Positions 8,656 through 17,659 of a stretch of 64,000 nucleotides of DNA are shown here, piece after piece. Source of the DNA: Pantoea sp. At-9b (GTDB lineage Bacteria > Pseudomonadota > Gammaproteobacteria > Enterobacterales > Enterobacteriaceae); NCBI RefSeq assembly GCF_000175935.2, contig NC_014838.1:124001-188000 (forward strand), in the 5' to 3' direction. The stretch's first letter is position 1; each line of letters opens with the position of its first letter. The notes under the pieces were generated by a model, which worked only from the letters and a program-made list of their open reading frames with translations, was not told the origin of the DNA and searched no databases. The translations under genes were made by a program, and so were the position numbers.

Positions 8656-8790
8656 CTTTTCGCACCATTGAAAAAAAGCAGAATGATCCTGCACATGGTG
8701 CGTTGGTTAACGTTAACGCTTACGCAGCGACAGAGTGGCGCTGGGAGTCGGCCATACTAGCGAGGGATGATCGCGATGTAAAGTCGAGCT

Positions 8791-8865
8791 GTAGCGGCGC
8801 GATTTATCGCGCGCCTTTGACCTTGATGCCGCGGGCAAAAGCAGCGCGATAAATAGCGCCGCTAC
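8791..8865. repeat. REP-like palindromic pair
   Basis: GTAGCGGCGCGATTTATCGC at 8791 and the inverted unit GCGCGATAAATAGCGCCGCT ending near 8865 face each other across about 30 bases, between the MFS gene and the small YjfB-like gene. Confidence 0.75.
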
Positions 8866-8877
8866 CCAGATTACGAC

Positions 8878-9066
8878 TCAGGCGGTGGTATTGATATTGC
8901 GCCCGATCGCCGGATTAGCCGGTAATTGCGGAATTGATGAGAGGATACTGCTGGCCGCAGCTTGCTGGTTATCCAGTGCCTTTTTCAGTACCAGGGTATT
9001 CACCTGGCTTTTCAGATCGAGGTTATCAAGGCCGGAAGCCAGCGACGTCACTTGCGATACATCCAT
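8878..9066 (-). CDS. YjfB-family putative motility protein
   Basis: A 62-residue protein starts at the ATG at 9066, preceded by CAGGAGAG. MDVSQVTSLASGLDNLDLKS followed by VLKKALDNQQAAASSIL and a Pro/Ala tail fits the YjfB family, small proteins often linked to motility gene sets. No flagellar genes are near it here. Function is unproven; the family call rests on overall resemblance. Confidence 0.7.
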   Translation of the reverse strand: MDVSQVTSLASGLDNLDLKSQVNTLVLKKALDNQQAAASSILSSIPQLPANPAIGRNINTTA

Positions 9067-9329
9067 TTTGCTCTCCTGTTCAATACAGCCCAAAAGGGAA
9101 CGGATTATGGCTTGGCAGCAAGCCATGCCGGGTTATCGGCATTTGCGGCAATAACTTTAGCAAAAGCCGTTTGTGATGCCTGCATCCTGTCTTCGGCTCG
9201 CGGGTTCCTCGCATAGCTGAAAATTATCGTCCAGACTTAACGCTAAGACGTAGTGTGCGTCAGCATTGTGTTTTACACTGCGCGCTGCAAAAACTGAGTA
9301 GATTAACGATTGAATAGGCGGTAATGGCG

Positions 9330-9806
9330 ATGAACGGTACGATCACAACCTGGTTTCAGGATAAAGGTTTTGGATTTATCAAAGATGAAAACGGCGATAA
9401 CCGCTATTTTCATGTGATTAAAGTCGCCAACCCTGAGCTGATCAAAAAAGACGCGGCGGTGACTTTTGAACCCACCACCAACAATAAAGGGCTGTCAGCT
9501 TATGCGGTGAAAGTGGCACCGGAAAGCAAATACATCTTTATTGCCGGAGAGCGGATCAAGCTCACCTCCATCAAGTCGTACCTGGTTTACAGCGAAGAAG
9601 TGCCGGTTGAAACACGCATTGATAAAGACAATGCGGTGCTGTCGGTGGGCGTACTGATGAACAGCATCCGTCCGAAATCGACCGCTCAACCGGGAGCCGT
9701 GCGTTCGCTGAAAAAACTGGCGATCACCACCTTTCAGGGCACGACGTTAATCTTCTCGGAAGATGAAATCGACGTGGACAGCACGGTGAAAATGCTGAAG
9801 GTCTGA
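9330..9806 (+). CDS. Cold-shock-domain protein with extra C-terminal domain
   Basis: The N-terminal region MNGTITTWFQDKGFGFIKDE carries the cold-shock RNP1-like KGFGFI motif, followed by RYFHV, the RNP2-like part. About 90 further residues (YIFIAGERIKLTSIKSYLVY, TFQGTTLIFSEDEIDVD) form a conserved but unnamed domain, so the protein is over twice the length of CspA. The ATG at 9330 is preferred over that at 9324 because the AGGCGG ribosome site lies 8 bases before it and only 2 before the other. A nucleic-acid-binding role is inferred from the domain. Confidence 0.75.
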   Translation: MNGTITTWFQDKGFGFIKDENGDNRYFHVIKVANPELIKKDAAVTFEPTTNNKGLSAYAVKVAPESKYIFIAGERIKLTSIKSYLVYSEEVPVETRIDKDNAVLSVGVLMNSIRPKSTAQPGAVRSLKKLAITTFQGTTLIFSEDEIDVDSTVKMLKV

Positions 9807-9848
9807 AATCATCCAGATTGAACCTGTCTCGACTGTTTTGACAAGGTC

Positions 9849-10373
9849 TCATGGTTTAACCCATAGCAGCTGATCAACCCGGAAGCCCAGTTCACGCGCT
9901 GTGTTAAGGTAATCTCGCTTTACGGCTTCCGGGATAGCGGGCGTTCTGGACAGGATCCACAGATAATCACGGTTTGGGCCACTGACCAGCGCGTATTGAT
10001 AATTATCATCCAGCCTGATCACGTTATAGCCACCATAGAAGGGGCCGAAAAAGGAAACCTTGAGGGCGGCAGTGGTCGGTGCCCCGGTAAAATACGCTTT
10101 GCCCTCACTTTCGCGCCATTTTTGCTGCTGCGCATCGTAACCCCGGTTGAGTACGCGAATTCCGCCATCGCTACGTTTACTGTAAGTGGCCGTAACGTGC
10201 TCCAGCCCGCGTTCAAAGCGATTCTCCAGACGGGCGACCTCGTACCATTTACCCAGATAGCGACTGGCGTCAAAGCCAGTAATCGGTTCCACACCTTTTG
10301 GCGGCGTTGGGGATTTGCAGGCAACCAGACTCAGCGCGATGGCAACACCGGTTATCACAGGCCATAACTTCAT
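9849..10373 (-). CDS. blc: Outer-membrane lipocalin Blc
   Basis: The ATG at 10373 follows AAAGGAGTG and begins a lipoprotein signal with lipobox LVAC (KLWPVITGVAIALSLVAC). The mature protein shows the lipocalin signature GKWYEVARLENRFERGLE, the middle FFGPFYGGYNVI region and the C-terminal LWILSRTP. Total length of 174 is normal for bacterial lipocalins. Blc binds lysophospholipids and fatty acids at the outer membrane. It stands as a single gene. Confidence 0.9.
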   Translation of the reverse strand: MKLWPVITGVAIALSLVACKSPTPPKGVEPITGFDASRYLGKWYEVARLENRFERGLEHVTATYSKRSDGGIRVLNRGYDAQQQKWRESEGKAYFTGAPTTAALKVSFFGPFYGGYNVIRLDDNYQYALVSGPNRDYLWILSRTPAIPEAVKRDYLNTARELGFRVDQLLWVKP

Positions 10374-10581
10374 GAACACTCCTTTCATCGGGACAGTTGG
10401 GATAACAGTGTAGTGCAAAGCGTCCGAAGTGAATTGGCAGGGAGTGAAGTCATTGGGTATTTGCATTCACTTTACTGCCTGTTTGCAAATAACCTGGACA
10501 TATCCAACAAGTAATTGAAGGCAAATAACCGACGGTGTTGATAGGCAGCTTTGAGCGAGGAGCGGACATTGTATTTGGCAC

Positions 10582-10938
10582 CTACACGCTCTCTGCCTCA
10601 GGTGTTCCCTGATGGAATACCAATTTCCATTGCCCGTTCTCAGAGATTTTCCAGCATGAAGAACGAAGGGATGCACGACTACCATCTGGATTAACAGTTC
10701 TATAGTGCAATATTGCGAAATTATCGCCAACGCTGATAAGCCGGAAATCACTACTAAGAATAGTTGGAACACTATCTTCACCCGAAAGCGCTTCAATAGT
10801 CTGTGCACGATCAACTAATACGCCTGAGCGTGTTATTTCGCTAAATCTTTCATGGAGTATCTGTTCAAGCCATTTCCGATCTTTCCGCCTGCTGCCATGA
10901 AGAGAGCATTCGAGTCTTTTTAACGTATCCAGGAGCAT
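10582..10938 (-). CDS. SnoaL/DUF4440-like protein
   Basis: A 118-residue protein starting at the ATG at 10938, 8 bases after a TGAGGAC ribosome site; two further starts lie a few codons upstream. SSDFRLISVGDNFAILHYRT and SCWKISENGQWKLVFHQGT are typical of the NTF2-like cone fold of DUF4440/SnoaL proteins. The fold serves many enzymes and stress proteins, so no specific function is assigned. Confidence 0.65.
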   Translation of the reverse strand: MLLDTLKRLECSLHGSRRKDRKWLEQILHERFSEITRSGVLVDRAQTIEALSGEDSVPTILSSDFRLISVGDNFAILHYRTVNPDGSRASLRSSCWKISENGQWKLVFHQGTPEAESV

Positions 10939-11131
10939 AGTGTTTGTCCTCATCACACTCGAACATTAACTCTTAAGGCAATAATCGCTGGAATGCAACG
11001 TCCGCTCCTGGCACACAGCTGACGTTCAGATAAAACCTTTTCATCTTCCAGTGCACACTCAGATTTTGTTGGGGATGATCAAGTGAATTGCAAATAGGTC
11101 GTCAAGTCAGAAGCAATGACTCAGTCAAGGT

Positions 11132-11153
11132 ACGGCGAGTCATCACTCGCCGT
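11132..11153. terminator. Hairpin after the decarboxylase operon
   Basis: ACGGCGAGT (11132-11140) and ACTCGCCGT (11145-11153) form a 9-bp stem with a 4-base loop, 10 bases beyond the subunit D stop codon. No T run follows on the minus strand, so termination efficiency is uncertain. Confidence 0.4.
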
Positions 11154-11162
11154 TTACAGCAT

Positions 11163-11390
11163 TTATTTTGCCAGCAATGGCGGAATACTCGGTACTTCCG
11201 GCGCATTATCGATATCGCTTTGTGTCATACGAAACGCCTCCGGATAGTGTTCCCGCTGGGTGCGGCGGGCCGGTTCAGTATCGCGCCAGGTATAGAGGCA
11301 GTGCTGGCACTGGAATACCGTCCAGACATCTTTCACCGGGGAGGTAGCCATGGTTGCAATATGTTCATCGGCACAACGTGGACAGATCAT
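11163..11390 (-). CDS. Hydroxyarylic acid decarboxylase subunit D
   Basis: This 75-residue protein has two CxxC pairs (MICPRCADEH, FQCQHCLYTW) and the conserved tail region RREH..EAFRMTQSDIDNAPEVPSIP, as in BsdD/VdcD/EcdD. The small subunit is the third gene of the non-oxidative hydroxyarylate decarboxylase operon and probably binds zinc. It follows subunit C by 10 bases. Its exact role in the complex is not settled; it is often needed for full activity. Confidence 0.9.
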   Translation of the reverse strand: MICPRCADEHIATMATSPVKDVWTVFQCQHCLYTWRDTEPARRTQREHYPEAFRMTQSDIDNAPEVPSIPPLLAK

Positions 11391-11400
11391 CTTTGTCTCC

Positions 11401-12828
11401 TTATTTGCGGTTGGCCAGTAAAGCGGTCAGTTTCTCTACCCATGCGCCGGTTTCCGGCAAATCTTTGACTGGCTGGCTGTAGTGACCACGGGTATCCGGA
11501 GCGACCGGGGTGGTGGCATCAATAATCAGTTTGTCGGTGATCCCCGCCGGGCTGGAGCCTGGGTCCAGTTCCAGCACCGACATATTGGGTAGCTGCACCA
11601 AATCACCGGCCGGGTTCACTTTTGAGGACAACGCCCACATCACCTGAGGCAAGTTAAAGGGATCGACATCTTCATCGACCATAATCACCATTTTCACGTA
11701 GCCGAGGCCGTGTGGCGTGGTCATCGCGCGCAAGCCGACCGCGCGGGCAAAACCGCCGTAGCGTTTTTTGGTGGAGATAATGGCGAGCAGACCATGGGTG
11801 TACATGGCGTTGACCGCCTGTACTTCCGGGAAATCGGCTTTCAGCTGCTGGTAAAGTGGCACACAAGTGGCGGGACCCATCAGATAATCAATTTCGGTCC
11901 ATGGCATACCGAGATACAAGGATTCGAAAATCGGTTTAGTACGGTATGAAACCTTATCGATACGCACCACAGTCATATTACGACCGCCAGAGTAGTGGCC
12001 GGTAAATTCGCCAAACGGGCCTTCAATTTCGCGTTTGCGGCCTTCGATCACCCCTTCAAGAATGACCTCTGAACCCCAGGGCACATCGAATCCGGTCAGT
12101 GGTGCCGTGGCGATAGGATAGGGGCTTTCACGCAGTGCGCCTGCCATCTCATATTCGGACTGGTCGTAGCGCAGCGGCGTGGCACCCATCAGCGTGATGA
12201 TCGGATCGTTACCCAGCGTAATGGCGATGGGCAGATCCTCACCGCGTTCCTCCGCTTTGTGCAGGTGCAGCGCAATGTCATGCATCGGCACTGGTTGCAA
12301 ACCCAGTTTGCGTTTGCCTTTGACCTCCATACGGTAGATGCCGACGTTCTGCTTGCCAAAATGGTCAGGATCGAGCGGGTCACGTGATACGACGCAGGCT
12401 TTATCAAGATAGAATCCGCCATCGCCGTCGTTCAGCCGGAACAGGGGCAATATATCGAACAGGTTAATCGCGTCGTCCTCCACCGTGTTTTCTGCCCACG
12501 GGGCATTTTCGCGGCGTTCAGGGGCGATCGGGAAGTTATCCCAGCGGCGGATAAATTCATCAATCTGCTGTTTTACCGGCGTGTTCGCCGGAAGTCCGAG
12601 GGAAATCGCGTGGTTTTGCCATGATCCGATGGTGTTCATCACCACGTGAGCGTGGTGAAAACCTTTAATTTTAGTGAAGGAGATGGCGGGCGCGCCTTCG
12701 CCGATACGCCCGGTGGCGTTGGCGGCGGCAGCGATATCCGGCTCTGCCTGCACTTCTTCATCAATATTCAGTAGCTGACCCTGCTCATCCAGGGCGTGGA
12801 GAAAACTACGCAAGTCATCAAAAGCCAT
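11401..12828 (-). CDS. Hydroxyarylic acid decarboxylase subunit C (UbiD family)
   Basis: The 475-residue protein is a UbiD-type prenylated-FMN decarboxylase of the BsdC/VdcC/EcdC branch. Visible landmarks are FDILPLFRLNDGDGGFYLDKA, GIYRMEVKGKRKLGLQP, GPFGEFTGHYSGGR and the conserved EIDYLMGP segment. It removes CO2 from phenolic acids such as 4-hydroxybenzoate, vanillate or protocatechuate. It lies 2 bases after subunit B, which would make its cofactor. The preferred substrate cannot be fixed from sequence. Confidence 0.9.
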   Translation of the reverse strand: MAFDDLRSFLHALDEQGQLLNIDEEVQAEPDIAAAANATGRIGEGAPAISFTKIKGFHHAHVVMNTIGSWQNHAISLGLPANTPVKQQIDEFIRRWDNFPIAPERRENAPWAENTVEDDAINLFDILPLFRLNDGDGGFYLDKACVVSRDPLDPDHFGKQNVGIYRMEVKGKRKLGLQPVPMHDIALHLHKAEERGEDLPIAITLGNDPIITLMGATPLRYDQSEYEMAGALRESPYPIATAPLTGFDVPWGSEVILEGVIEGRKREIEGPFGEFTGHYSGGRNMTVVRIDKVSYRTKPIFESLYLGMPWTEIDYLMGPATCVPLYQQLKADFPEVQAVNAMYTHGLLAIISTKKRYGGFARAVGLRAMTTPHGLGYVKMVIMVDEDVDPFNLPQVMWALSSKVNPAGDLVQLPNMSVLELDPGSSPAGITDKLIIDATTPVAPDTRGHYSQPVKDLPETGAWVEKLTALLANRK

Positions 12829-12830
12829 TC

Positions 12831-13433
12831 TTAACTCTCCTGTTGTTGCAGAACATGGGGTGAAGTTGCCTCGCTTAACCCTTGCCAGCGCCGGGCTTTA
12901 GGGGAGGCGATACCAAACTGGTCGAGTACGCGGGCAACAATGTGATTTGTGACGTCATCAATGCTGGCGGGATGGTTGTAGTACGCGGGCATTGGCGGCA
13001 CCATTGCCACGCCCAGGCGGGACAGCGCCAGCATGTTTTCGAGGTGGATGGTGCTGAGCGGGGTTTCGCGTGGTACCAGCACCAGCTTGCGCCCCTCTTT
13101 CAGCACCACATCCGCTGCACGCCCAACCAGGCCCTCGGCATAGCCCGCGCGGATACCCGCGAGGGTTTTCATACTGCACGGGATGATGATCATCCCATCG
13201 GTGCGAAACGAGCCGGAGGAGATCGAGGCGGCCTGATCCGCCGGGCTGTGCACTACATCGGCCATGGCTGCAACCTCACGCACGCTGTAAGGCGTCTCCA
13301 GCTCAATGGTGGTTTTGGCCCATTTGCTCATCACCAGATGGGTTTCCACCTCTTGGATGGTTTGCAGTGTCTGGAGTAGCGCGACGCCCAGGGGGGCTCC
13401 GGTGGCACCGGTCATTCCGATAATCAGTCTCAT
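12831..13433 (-). CDS. UbiX-like flavin prenyltransferase (decarboxylase subunit B)
   Basis: The ATG at 13433 gives 200 residues and begins MRLIIGMTGATGAPLGVAL, the FMN-binding start of UbiX/Pad1 proteins. SSGSFRTDGMIIIPCSMKTL and LVLVPRETPLSTIHLENML are further family motifs. It transfers dimethylallyl to FMN to make the cofactor for the UbiD partner downstream. An in-frame TTG four codons upstream is the alternative start. It is the first gene of the operon and faces hosA across an intergenic region with two operator-like palindromes. Confidence 0.9.
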   Translation of the reverse strand: MRLIIGMTGATGAPLGVALLQTLQTIQEVETHLVMSKWAKTTIELETPYSVREVAAMADVVHSPADQAASISSGSFRTDGMIIIPCSMKTLAGIRAGYAEGLVGRAADVVLKEGRKLVLVPRETPLSTIHLENMLALSRLGVAMVPPMPAYYNHPASIDDVTNHIVARVLDQFGIASPKARRWQGLSEATSPHVLQQQES

Positions 13434-13452
13434 CTCAATCCTCAAACATATT

Positions 13453-13466
13453 GTTCGTATACGAAC
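13453..13466. promoter_or_regulatory. HosA-type operator 1
   Basis: GTTCGTATACGAAC is a perfect 14-bp palindrome 19 bases upstream of the decarboxylase operon start. It corresponds to the TTCGTATACGAA core I recall for the HosA operator. It would let the divergent MarR-type regulator block transcription of the decarboxylase genes. Confidence 0.75.
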
Positions 13467-13522
13467 TTTAAAATTAAAATAGCGCCGCCAAATCGGATGC
13501 GCAAGAGGCTAGCGCGAAAAAA

Positions 13523-13536
13523 GTTCGTGTACGAAT
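13523..13536. promoter_or_regulatory. HosA-type operator 2
   Basis: GTTCGTGTACGAAT differs from the site at 13453 at two positions and lies 70 bp from it, about 100 bp before hosA. A two-site arrangement would serve both autoregulation and control of the divergent operon. Confidence 0.6.
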
Positions 13537-13639
13537 TTCATGGTTGTGACTTTCGATGCAGAGGTTGTTGGCGTGAATTGTTGTTGCTGCATTACAATCA
13601 AACGCTTAGCAATCTTCTTTTTCTAATCAGGCGAACTTC

Positions 13640-14068
13640 ATGCAAAAAGAATTGGGTAATGTCTTCTTTCACCTGATGCGGGAACTGCTTCAGGACCATA
13701 CCGCGCTCTGGCAGAAGTCCCTGCCGGAACTGACCAAACAACAATACGCGGTGTTGTGTGCGGTGGCAGAGCAACCGGGGATTGAACAGCTCGATCTCAC
13801 CGAAGCGGCGTTAAGTACCAAGGCAACGCTGGCGGAGTTGCTGGTGCGCATGGAGAAAAAAAACCTCATCGAACGGCAGCAGGGCACCAGCGACAGGCGG
13901 CGGCGGTTTATCTTTCTCACTGCTGAAGGAAAACAGGCACTGCAGGAAGCCCGACCTATTGCTGAACAGGTCGATACTTTTTTTCTTTCCCGCCTCGGAG
14001 AACAGCAGCAAAATGAGGTGGTGGTGTTGTTGAAAACCATGCTGGCGAAAGGGGCGGTGGGTCAATGA
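13640..14068 (+). CDS. hosA: MarR-family regulator HosA
   Basis: The 142-residue protein shows the winged-helix pattern of MarR regulators, and LTKQQYAVLCAVAEQPGIEQ, LSTKATLAELLVRMEKK and RRRFIFLTAEGKQAL resemble HosA closely. HosA represses the non-oxidative hydroxyarylate decarboxylase operon and is released by 4-hydroxybenzoate in pathogenic E. coli. Here it is divergent from that same operon, with matching palindromes between. Its stop codon overlaps the next start (ATGA), so the hydrolase is translationally coupled. Confidence 0.85.
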   Translation: MQKELGNVFFHLMRELLQDHTALWQKSLPELTKQQYAVLCAVAEQPGIEQLDLTEAALSTKATLAELLVRMEKKNLIERQQGTSDRRRRFIFLTAEGKQALQEARPIAEQVDTFFLSRLGEQQQNEVVVLLKTMLAKGAVGQ

Positions 14069-14754
14069 CATTACCGGTAGTGCTGATCCCTGGATTTATG
14101 CTCGATGACACGCTGTGGGCGGATTTTGTCGACGCATTCCCCGATGATCGCGAATTTATCTATGCCAGCCTTCGCGGAGGCGACAGCATCAGCGGCCTTG
14201 CCCGCACGATTGCAGAACAGTTGCCTGAGCGTTTTGTTGTCGCCGGATTTTCTCTTGGCGGCTATGTCGCCCGTGCTATTGCCGAAGCCTTTCCGGCACG
14301 CACCGCAGGCATGATCCTGATTGCCACCTCATTGCGTGAGGACACCCCTGCACAACGCCAGGCCAAACAGGATGCGGTCGGGGCGCTCAAACAGGGAGAT
14401 TTTCGTGGTATCAGTCGCGGAGCAATCCAAAAATCCCTGCATCCAGCCCGGCATGACGACACCGGGTTAATTCGTAAGATTCAGGAGATGGGCAAGCGAC
14501 TGGGCGCAGAGGCTTTCATCAGACAGTCGGGTTTTATCCGCGATCGGATCACGTTGCACCCGATTGTTTGTCCGGTGGCCGTTATCGCTGCGCAACAGGA
14601 TCAGCTACGTTGTTATCAGGAAGCAGTGGAGCTCGCGCAACTTACCGGTAGCCGTGTCGAGGTGATTGAGGAGAGCGGGCATATGATTCCACTGGAAAAA
14701 CCGCAACAACTCGCTGCGCGGGTTGCTGCCTGGCTCAAAGCAGTCAACCTGTAA
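14065..14754 (+). CDS. Alpha/beta hydrolase
   Basis: This 229-residue protein has VVLIPGFMLDDTLW (oxyanion region), the nucleophile elbow VAGFSLGGYVA and a C-terminal GHMIPLEKP histidine, completing a Ser-Asp-His triad with Asp probably in AAQQDQLRC. Its ATG overlaps the hosA stop by 4 bases, and crtZ starts 12 bases after its end. It might hydrolyse phenolic esters to feed the decarboxylase, but this is inference from location only. Confidence 0.8.
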   Translation: MTLPVVLIPGFMLDDTLWADFVDAFPDDREFIYASLRGGDSISGLARTIAEQLPERFVVAGFSLGGYVARAIAEAFPARTAGMILIATSLREDTPAQRQAKQDAVGALKQGDFRGISRGAIQKSLHPARHDDTGLIRKIQEMGKRLGAEAFIRQSGFIRDRITLHPIVCPVAVIAAQQDQLRCYQEAVELAQLTGSRVEVIEESGHMIPLEKPQQLAARVAAWLKAVNL

Positions 14755-14766
14755 TAAGGATGAACC

Positions 14767-15252
14767 ATGATCTGGCTGGCAAATATCCTGATTCTGCTTT
14801 CCGCTGTGGTGATGATGGAGGTCGCCGCGACGCTGGCGCATAAATACATCATGCATGGCTGGGGATGGGGCTGGCATCTGTCGCATCATGAACCACACGA
14901 TGGCGGTTTCGAACTCAACGATCTCTACGCGTTGATTTTTGCCGCGCTGGCGGTGCTGATGATTTACCTCGGGGTCGAGGGGCTGTGGCCGTTGCAGTGG
15001 GTCGGTGCGGGTGTAACCGTGTACGGCGTGCTGTATTTTATGGTGCATGATGGTCTGGTGCATCAGCGCTGGCCGTTTCGTTACATCCCACGCCGGGGTT
15101 ATTTAAAACGTTTATATATGGCACATCGCCTGCATCACGCGGTACGCGGCAAAGAAGGTTGTGTGTCATTTGGCTTCTTGTATGCCCCGCCATTACCCCG
15201 GTTGCAGCAGGCGTTGCGTCAGCAACACGATCAATCGCGCCGTCAGAGATGA
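14767..15252 (+). CDS. crtZ: Beta-carotene hydroxylase CrtZ
   Basis: A 161-residue membrane di-iron hydroxylase with the four histidine clusters of CrtZ: HKYIMHG, HLSHHEPH, HDGLVH and HRLHHAV. It hydroxylates both beta-carotene rings to give zeaxanthin via cryptoxanthin. AAGGATGAACC precedes the ATG. It is convergent with crtB and the two genes overlap by 10 bases at their 3' ends. Unusually, it sits at the end of a hosA-hydrolase transcript rather than alone. Confidence 0.95.
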   Translation: MIWLANILILLSAVVMMEVAATLAHKYIMHGWGWGWHLSHHEPHDGGFELNDLYALIFAALAVLMIYLGVEGLWPLQWVGAGVTVYGVLYFMVHDGLVHQRWPFRYIPRRGYLKRLYMAHRLHHAVRGKEGCVSFGFLYAPPLPRLQQALRQQHDQSRRQR

Positions 15253-16181
15253 CCGCTGGCCGGGCGCTGCCACAACCCCAGAGGGCGTTGCGGTGGATGC
15301 GTCAATCGGGAGGCGATCGCCAACCCAGCACCTTTAAGCAGTAAACCCAGTTTTTCTCCTTTGCTGGTGTGTTGGCGGCTATCCCATGCTTGCGCGCCTG
15401 CCTGCTGCACTTTTATGCCAATTTCACGATACACACCCTGTGCGGTGGCGATCGCCCATGCCGAGCGTAGTGGTAAACCCGGCAACCCGGCCAGCGCTGA
15501 CTGATAGTAGGGTTCTGCTTCGGCCACCAGACGTGCAGCCAGGATGGCAAGGGCGGGACGATGCTGCGCTTCAGCCACATTGTCCGCACGTAACCCCAAC
15601 GGGTGCAGCCATTCTTCCGGTAAATAGCAGCGGCCATGCTGTGCGTCATCCACGATATCGCGGGCGATATTGGTGAGCTGAAACGCCAGACCCAAATCGC
15701 AGGCGTGATCCAGTACACGTTCGTCACGCACCCCCATCACACGCGCCATCATTAAACCGACGACCCCGGCAACGTGGTAACAGTAGCGTAAGGTATCTTC
15801 GAAACGCAGGTAACGTTGTTGCTGCACGTCCATGTTAAAACCTTCAAGATGGTCAAAGGCCAGTTGCGGGGGAATACGGTGCATTAGCGCGACTTCCTGA
15901 AAGGCAGCAAATGCCGGTTCGTCCATGCTGGCACCGCTGTAGGCGCGTCGTGTTTCCAGTTGCAAATGTGCCATGCGCGCTTCTGCCTCCTCAGGCGTCG
16001 TCGGCGTATCGGATGCGCCGAGGGTTTGCCCATCGATCACGTCATCGCAGTGGCGACACCAGGCATATAGCATCAGCGTGCTACGACGCGTTGAGGCATC
16101 AAACAGTTTGGCCGCGGTGGCGAAACTCGTTGAGCCAACCGCCATGGTTTGCGTGGCGTGTTCCATTAACGGCATATTCAT
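15243..16181 (-). CDS. crtB: Phytoene synthase CrtB
   Basis: A 312-residue squalene/phytoene synthase. Two aspartate-rich motifs are present, in YAWCRHCDDVIDG and ARDIVDDAQHGRCYLPEEW. It condenses two geranylgeranyl diphosphates to phytoene. Its start overlaps the crtI stop by 4 bases (ATGA), so it is the last gene of the crtE-crtY-crtI-crtB operon. Confidence 0.97.
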   Translation of the reverse strand: MNMPLMEHATQTMAVGSTSFATAAKLFDASTRRSTLMLYAWCRHCDDVIDGQTLGASDTPTTPEEAEARMAHLQLETRRAYSGASMDEPAFAAFQEVALMHRIPPQLAFDHLEGFNMDVQQQRYLRFEDTLRYCYHVAGVVGLMMARVMGVRDERVLDHACDLGLAFQLTNIARDIVDDAQHGRCYLPEEWLHPLGLRADNVAEAQHRPALAILAARLVAEAEPYYQSALAGLPGLPLRSAWAIATAQGVYREIGIKVQQAGAQAWDSRQHTSKGEKLGLLLKGAGLAIASRLTHPPQRPLGLWQRPASGHL

Positions 16182-17659
16182 CCTGCGAGATCCTCCAGCA
16201 TCAATTGCGCGGTGGCTTTGGCGGAGCCAATCACTCCCGGCACGCCCGCACCGGGATGGGTGCCTGCGCCGACCAGATACAGATTACGAATGACGTCGTC
16301 GCGATTATGAGGTCGAAACCACGCGCTTTGCGTCAGAATCGGTTCCAGCGAAAAAGCCGAGCCGTGATGAGCATGCAGCCTGTCGCGAAAATCCCAGGGG
16401 GTGAACATCCGTTCGGTCACCAACTGGGAACGTAAACCGGGCATGTAATGCGCCTCCAGCGTGGCAAAAATACGATCGCGCAGCCGCGGCCCCTCCTGCC
16501 GCCAGTCAATATCGGCGGTGCCGAGATGGGGGACCGGGGCTAACACATAAAAACTGCCGCACCCGGGAGGCGCGAGGCTCGGATCGCTGGCGCACGGCGC
16601 ATGCAGATAGAGCGAAAAATCTTCCGCCAGTTGGTCGCTGTTGAAAATTTCATTAATCAACGCACGATAGCGCGGACCGAAACAGACCGTATGATGCGCC
16701 AGTTGCCGATGAGGTTGATTCAGGCCGAAATAAATCACAAATAACGAGTTGCTCATCCGTTTGCGTTTCAGTGATGCAGCGCGTTTGGCCGCTGCGGGAT
16801 GATGCGCCAGTAAACGATCATAGGTGTGGACCACATCGGCATTCGAGGCGACGGCGGCTGCCGCAAAACAGCGCCCATCGGTCAGTTGAACGCCGCTGAT
16901 GCGATTTCCGGTGGTGTTTAATCGTTGCACTTCCGCCTTCAACAGCACTTCGCCACCCAGATCCTGCAACAATCTCACCATGCCATTTACCAGCGCCCCG
17001 GTGCCGCCCCGCGGAAACCATACGCCCCATTCGCGCTCCAGCGCATGGATTAAGGTATAGATCGAAGATGTGGCAAAGGGATTACCGCCGACCAGTAACG
17101 AATGAAACGAGAAGGCCTGGCGCAGGTGATCGTCCTGAATAAACTGCGCCACCATGCTCCAGACGCTGCGCCAAGCCTGTAAACGTCCCAGTTGCGGTCC
17201 GGCACGCAGCATGTCGCGCCACGAGAGAAAAGGCACGCTACCAAGCTTCAGATAACCCTCGTTAAACACCTGACGTGAATAAGCAAGAAACCGGCGATAA
17301 CCGGCGACATCTTGCGGGTTAAAGGTGGCGATTTGCTGCTCCAGTCGCGCCTGCTGGTTGTCGTAATCCAGCCTGCGCCCATCTTCCCAGCACAGGCGAT
17401 AAAAGGGGGTGACAGGCATCAGTTCGACATAATCGTGCAGGGATTTCCCGGCCAGGGTAAACAGTGCCTCGATGGCACTCGGATCGGTAATCACCGTGGG
17501 TCCGGCATCAAAGGTAAAGCCCTGATCCTGCCAGACATAAGCCCGACCACCCGGTTTATCGTGCTGTTCCAGCACGGTGGTGGCAATCCCCGCCGCCTGC
17601 AAGCGGATGGCGAGGGCGAGGCCGCCAAATCCTGCGCCAATCACAAAAGTACGCTTCAT
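16178..17659 (-). CDS. crtI: Phytoene desaturase CrtI
   Basis: The 493-residue protein has an N-terminal FAD dinucleotide fold (FVIGAGFGGLALAIRLQAAG) and the C-terminal bacterial phytoene dehydrogenase signature (NLYLVGAGTHPGAGVPGVIGS, read in two parts). It performs four desaturations of phytoene to lycopene at the membrane. It overlaps crtY and crtB by 4 bases at either end. Confidence 0.97.
   Translation of the reverse strand: MKRTFVIGAGFGGLALAIRLQAAGIATTVLEQHDKPGGRAYVWQDQGFTFDAGPTVITDPSAIEALFTLAGKSLHDYVELMPVTPFYRLCWEDGRRLDYDNQQARLEQQIATFNPQDVAGYRRFLAYSRQVFNEGYLKLGSVPFLSWRDMLRAGPQLGRLQAWRSVWSMVAQFIQDDHLRQAFSFHSLLVGGNPFATSSIYTLIHALEREWGVWFPRGGTGALVNGMVRLLQDLGGEVLLKAEVQRLNTTGNRISGVQLTDGRCFAAAAVASNADVVHTYDRLLAHHPAAAKRAASLKRKRMSNSLFVIYFGLNQPHRQLAHHTVCFGPRYRALINEIFNSDQLAEDFSLYLHAPCASDPSLAPPGCGSFYVLAPVPHLGTADIDWRQEGPRLRDRIFATLEAHYMPGLRSQLVTERMFTPWDFRDRLHAHHGSAFSLEPILTQSAWFRPHNRDDVIRNLYLVGAGTHPGAGVPGVIGSAKATAQLMLEDLAG

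Noticed and set aside
10467..10814. 115-codon minus frame overlapping the SnoaL-like gene
   Set aside because: Overlaps the better supported frame at 10582-10938 and has no ribosome site or family match.
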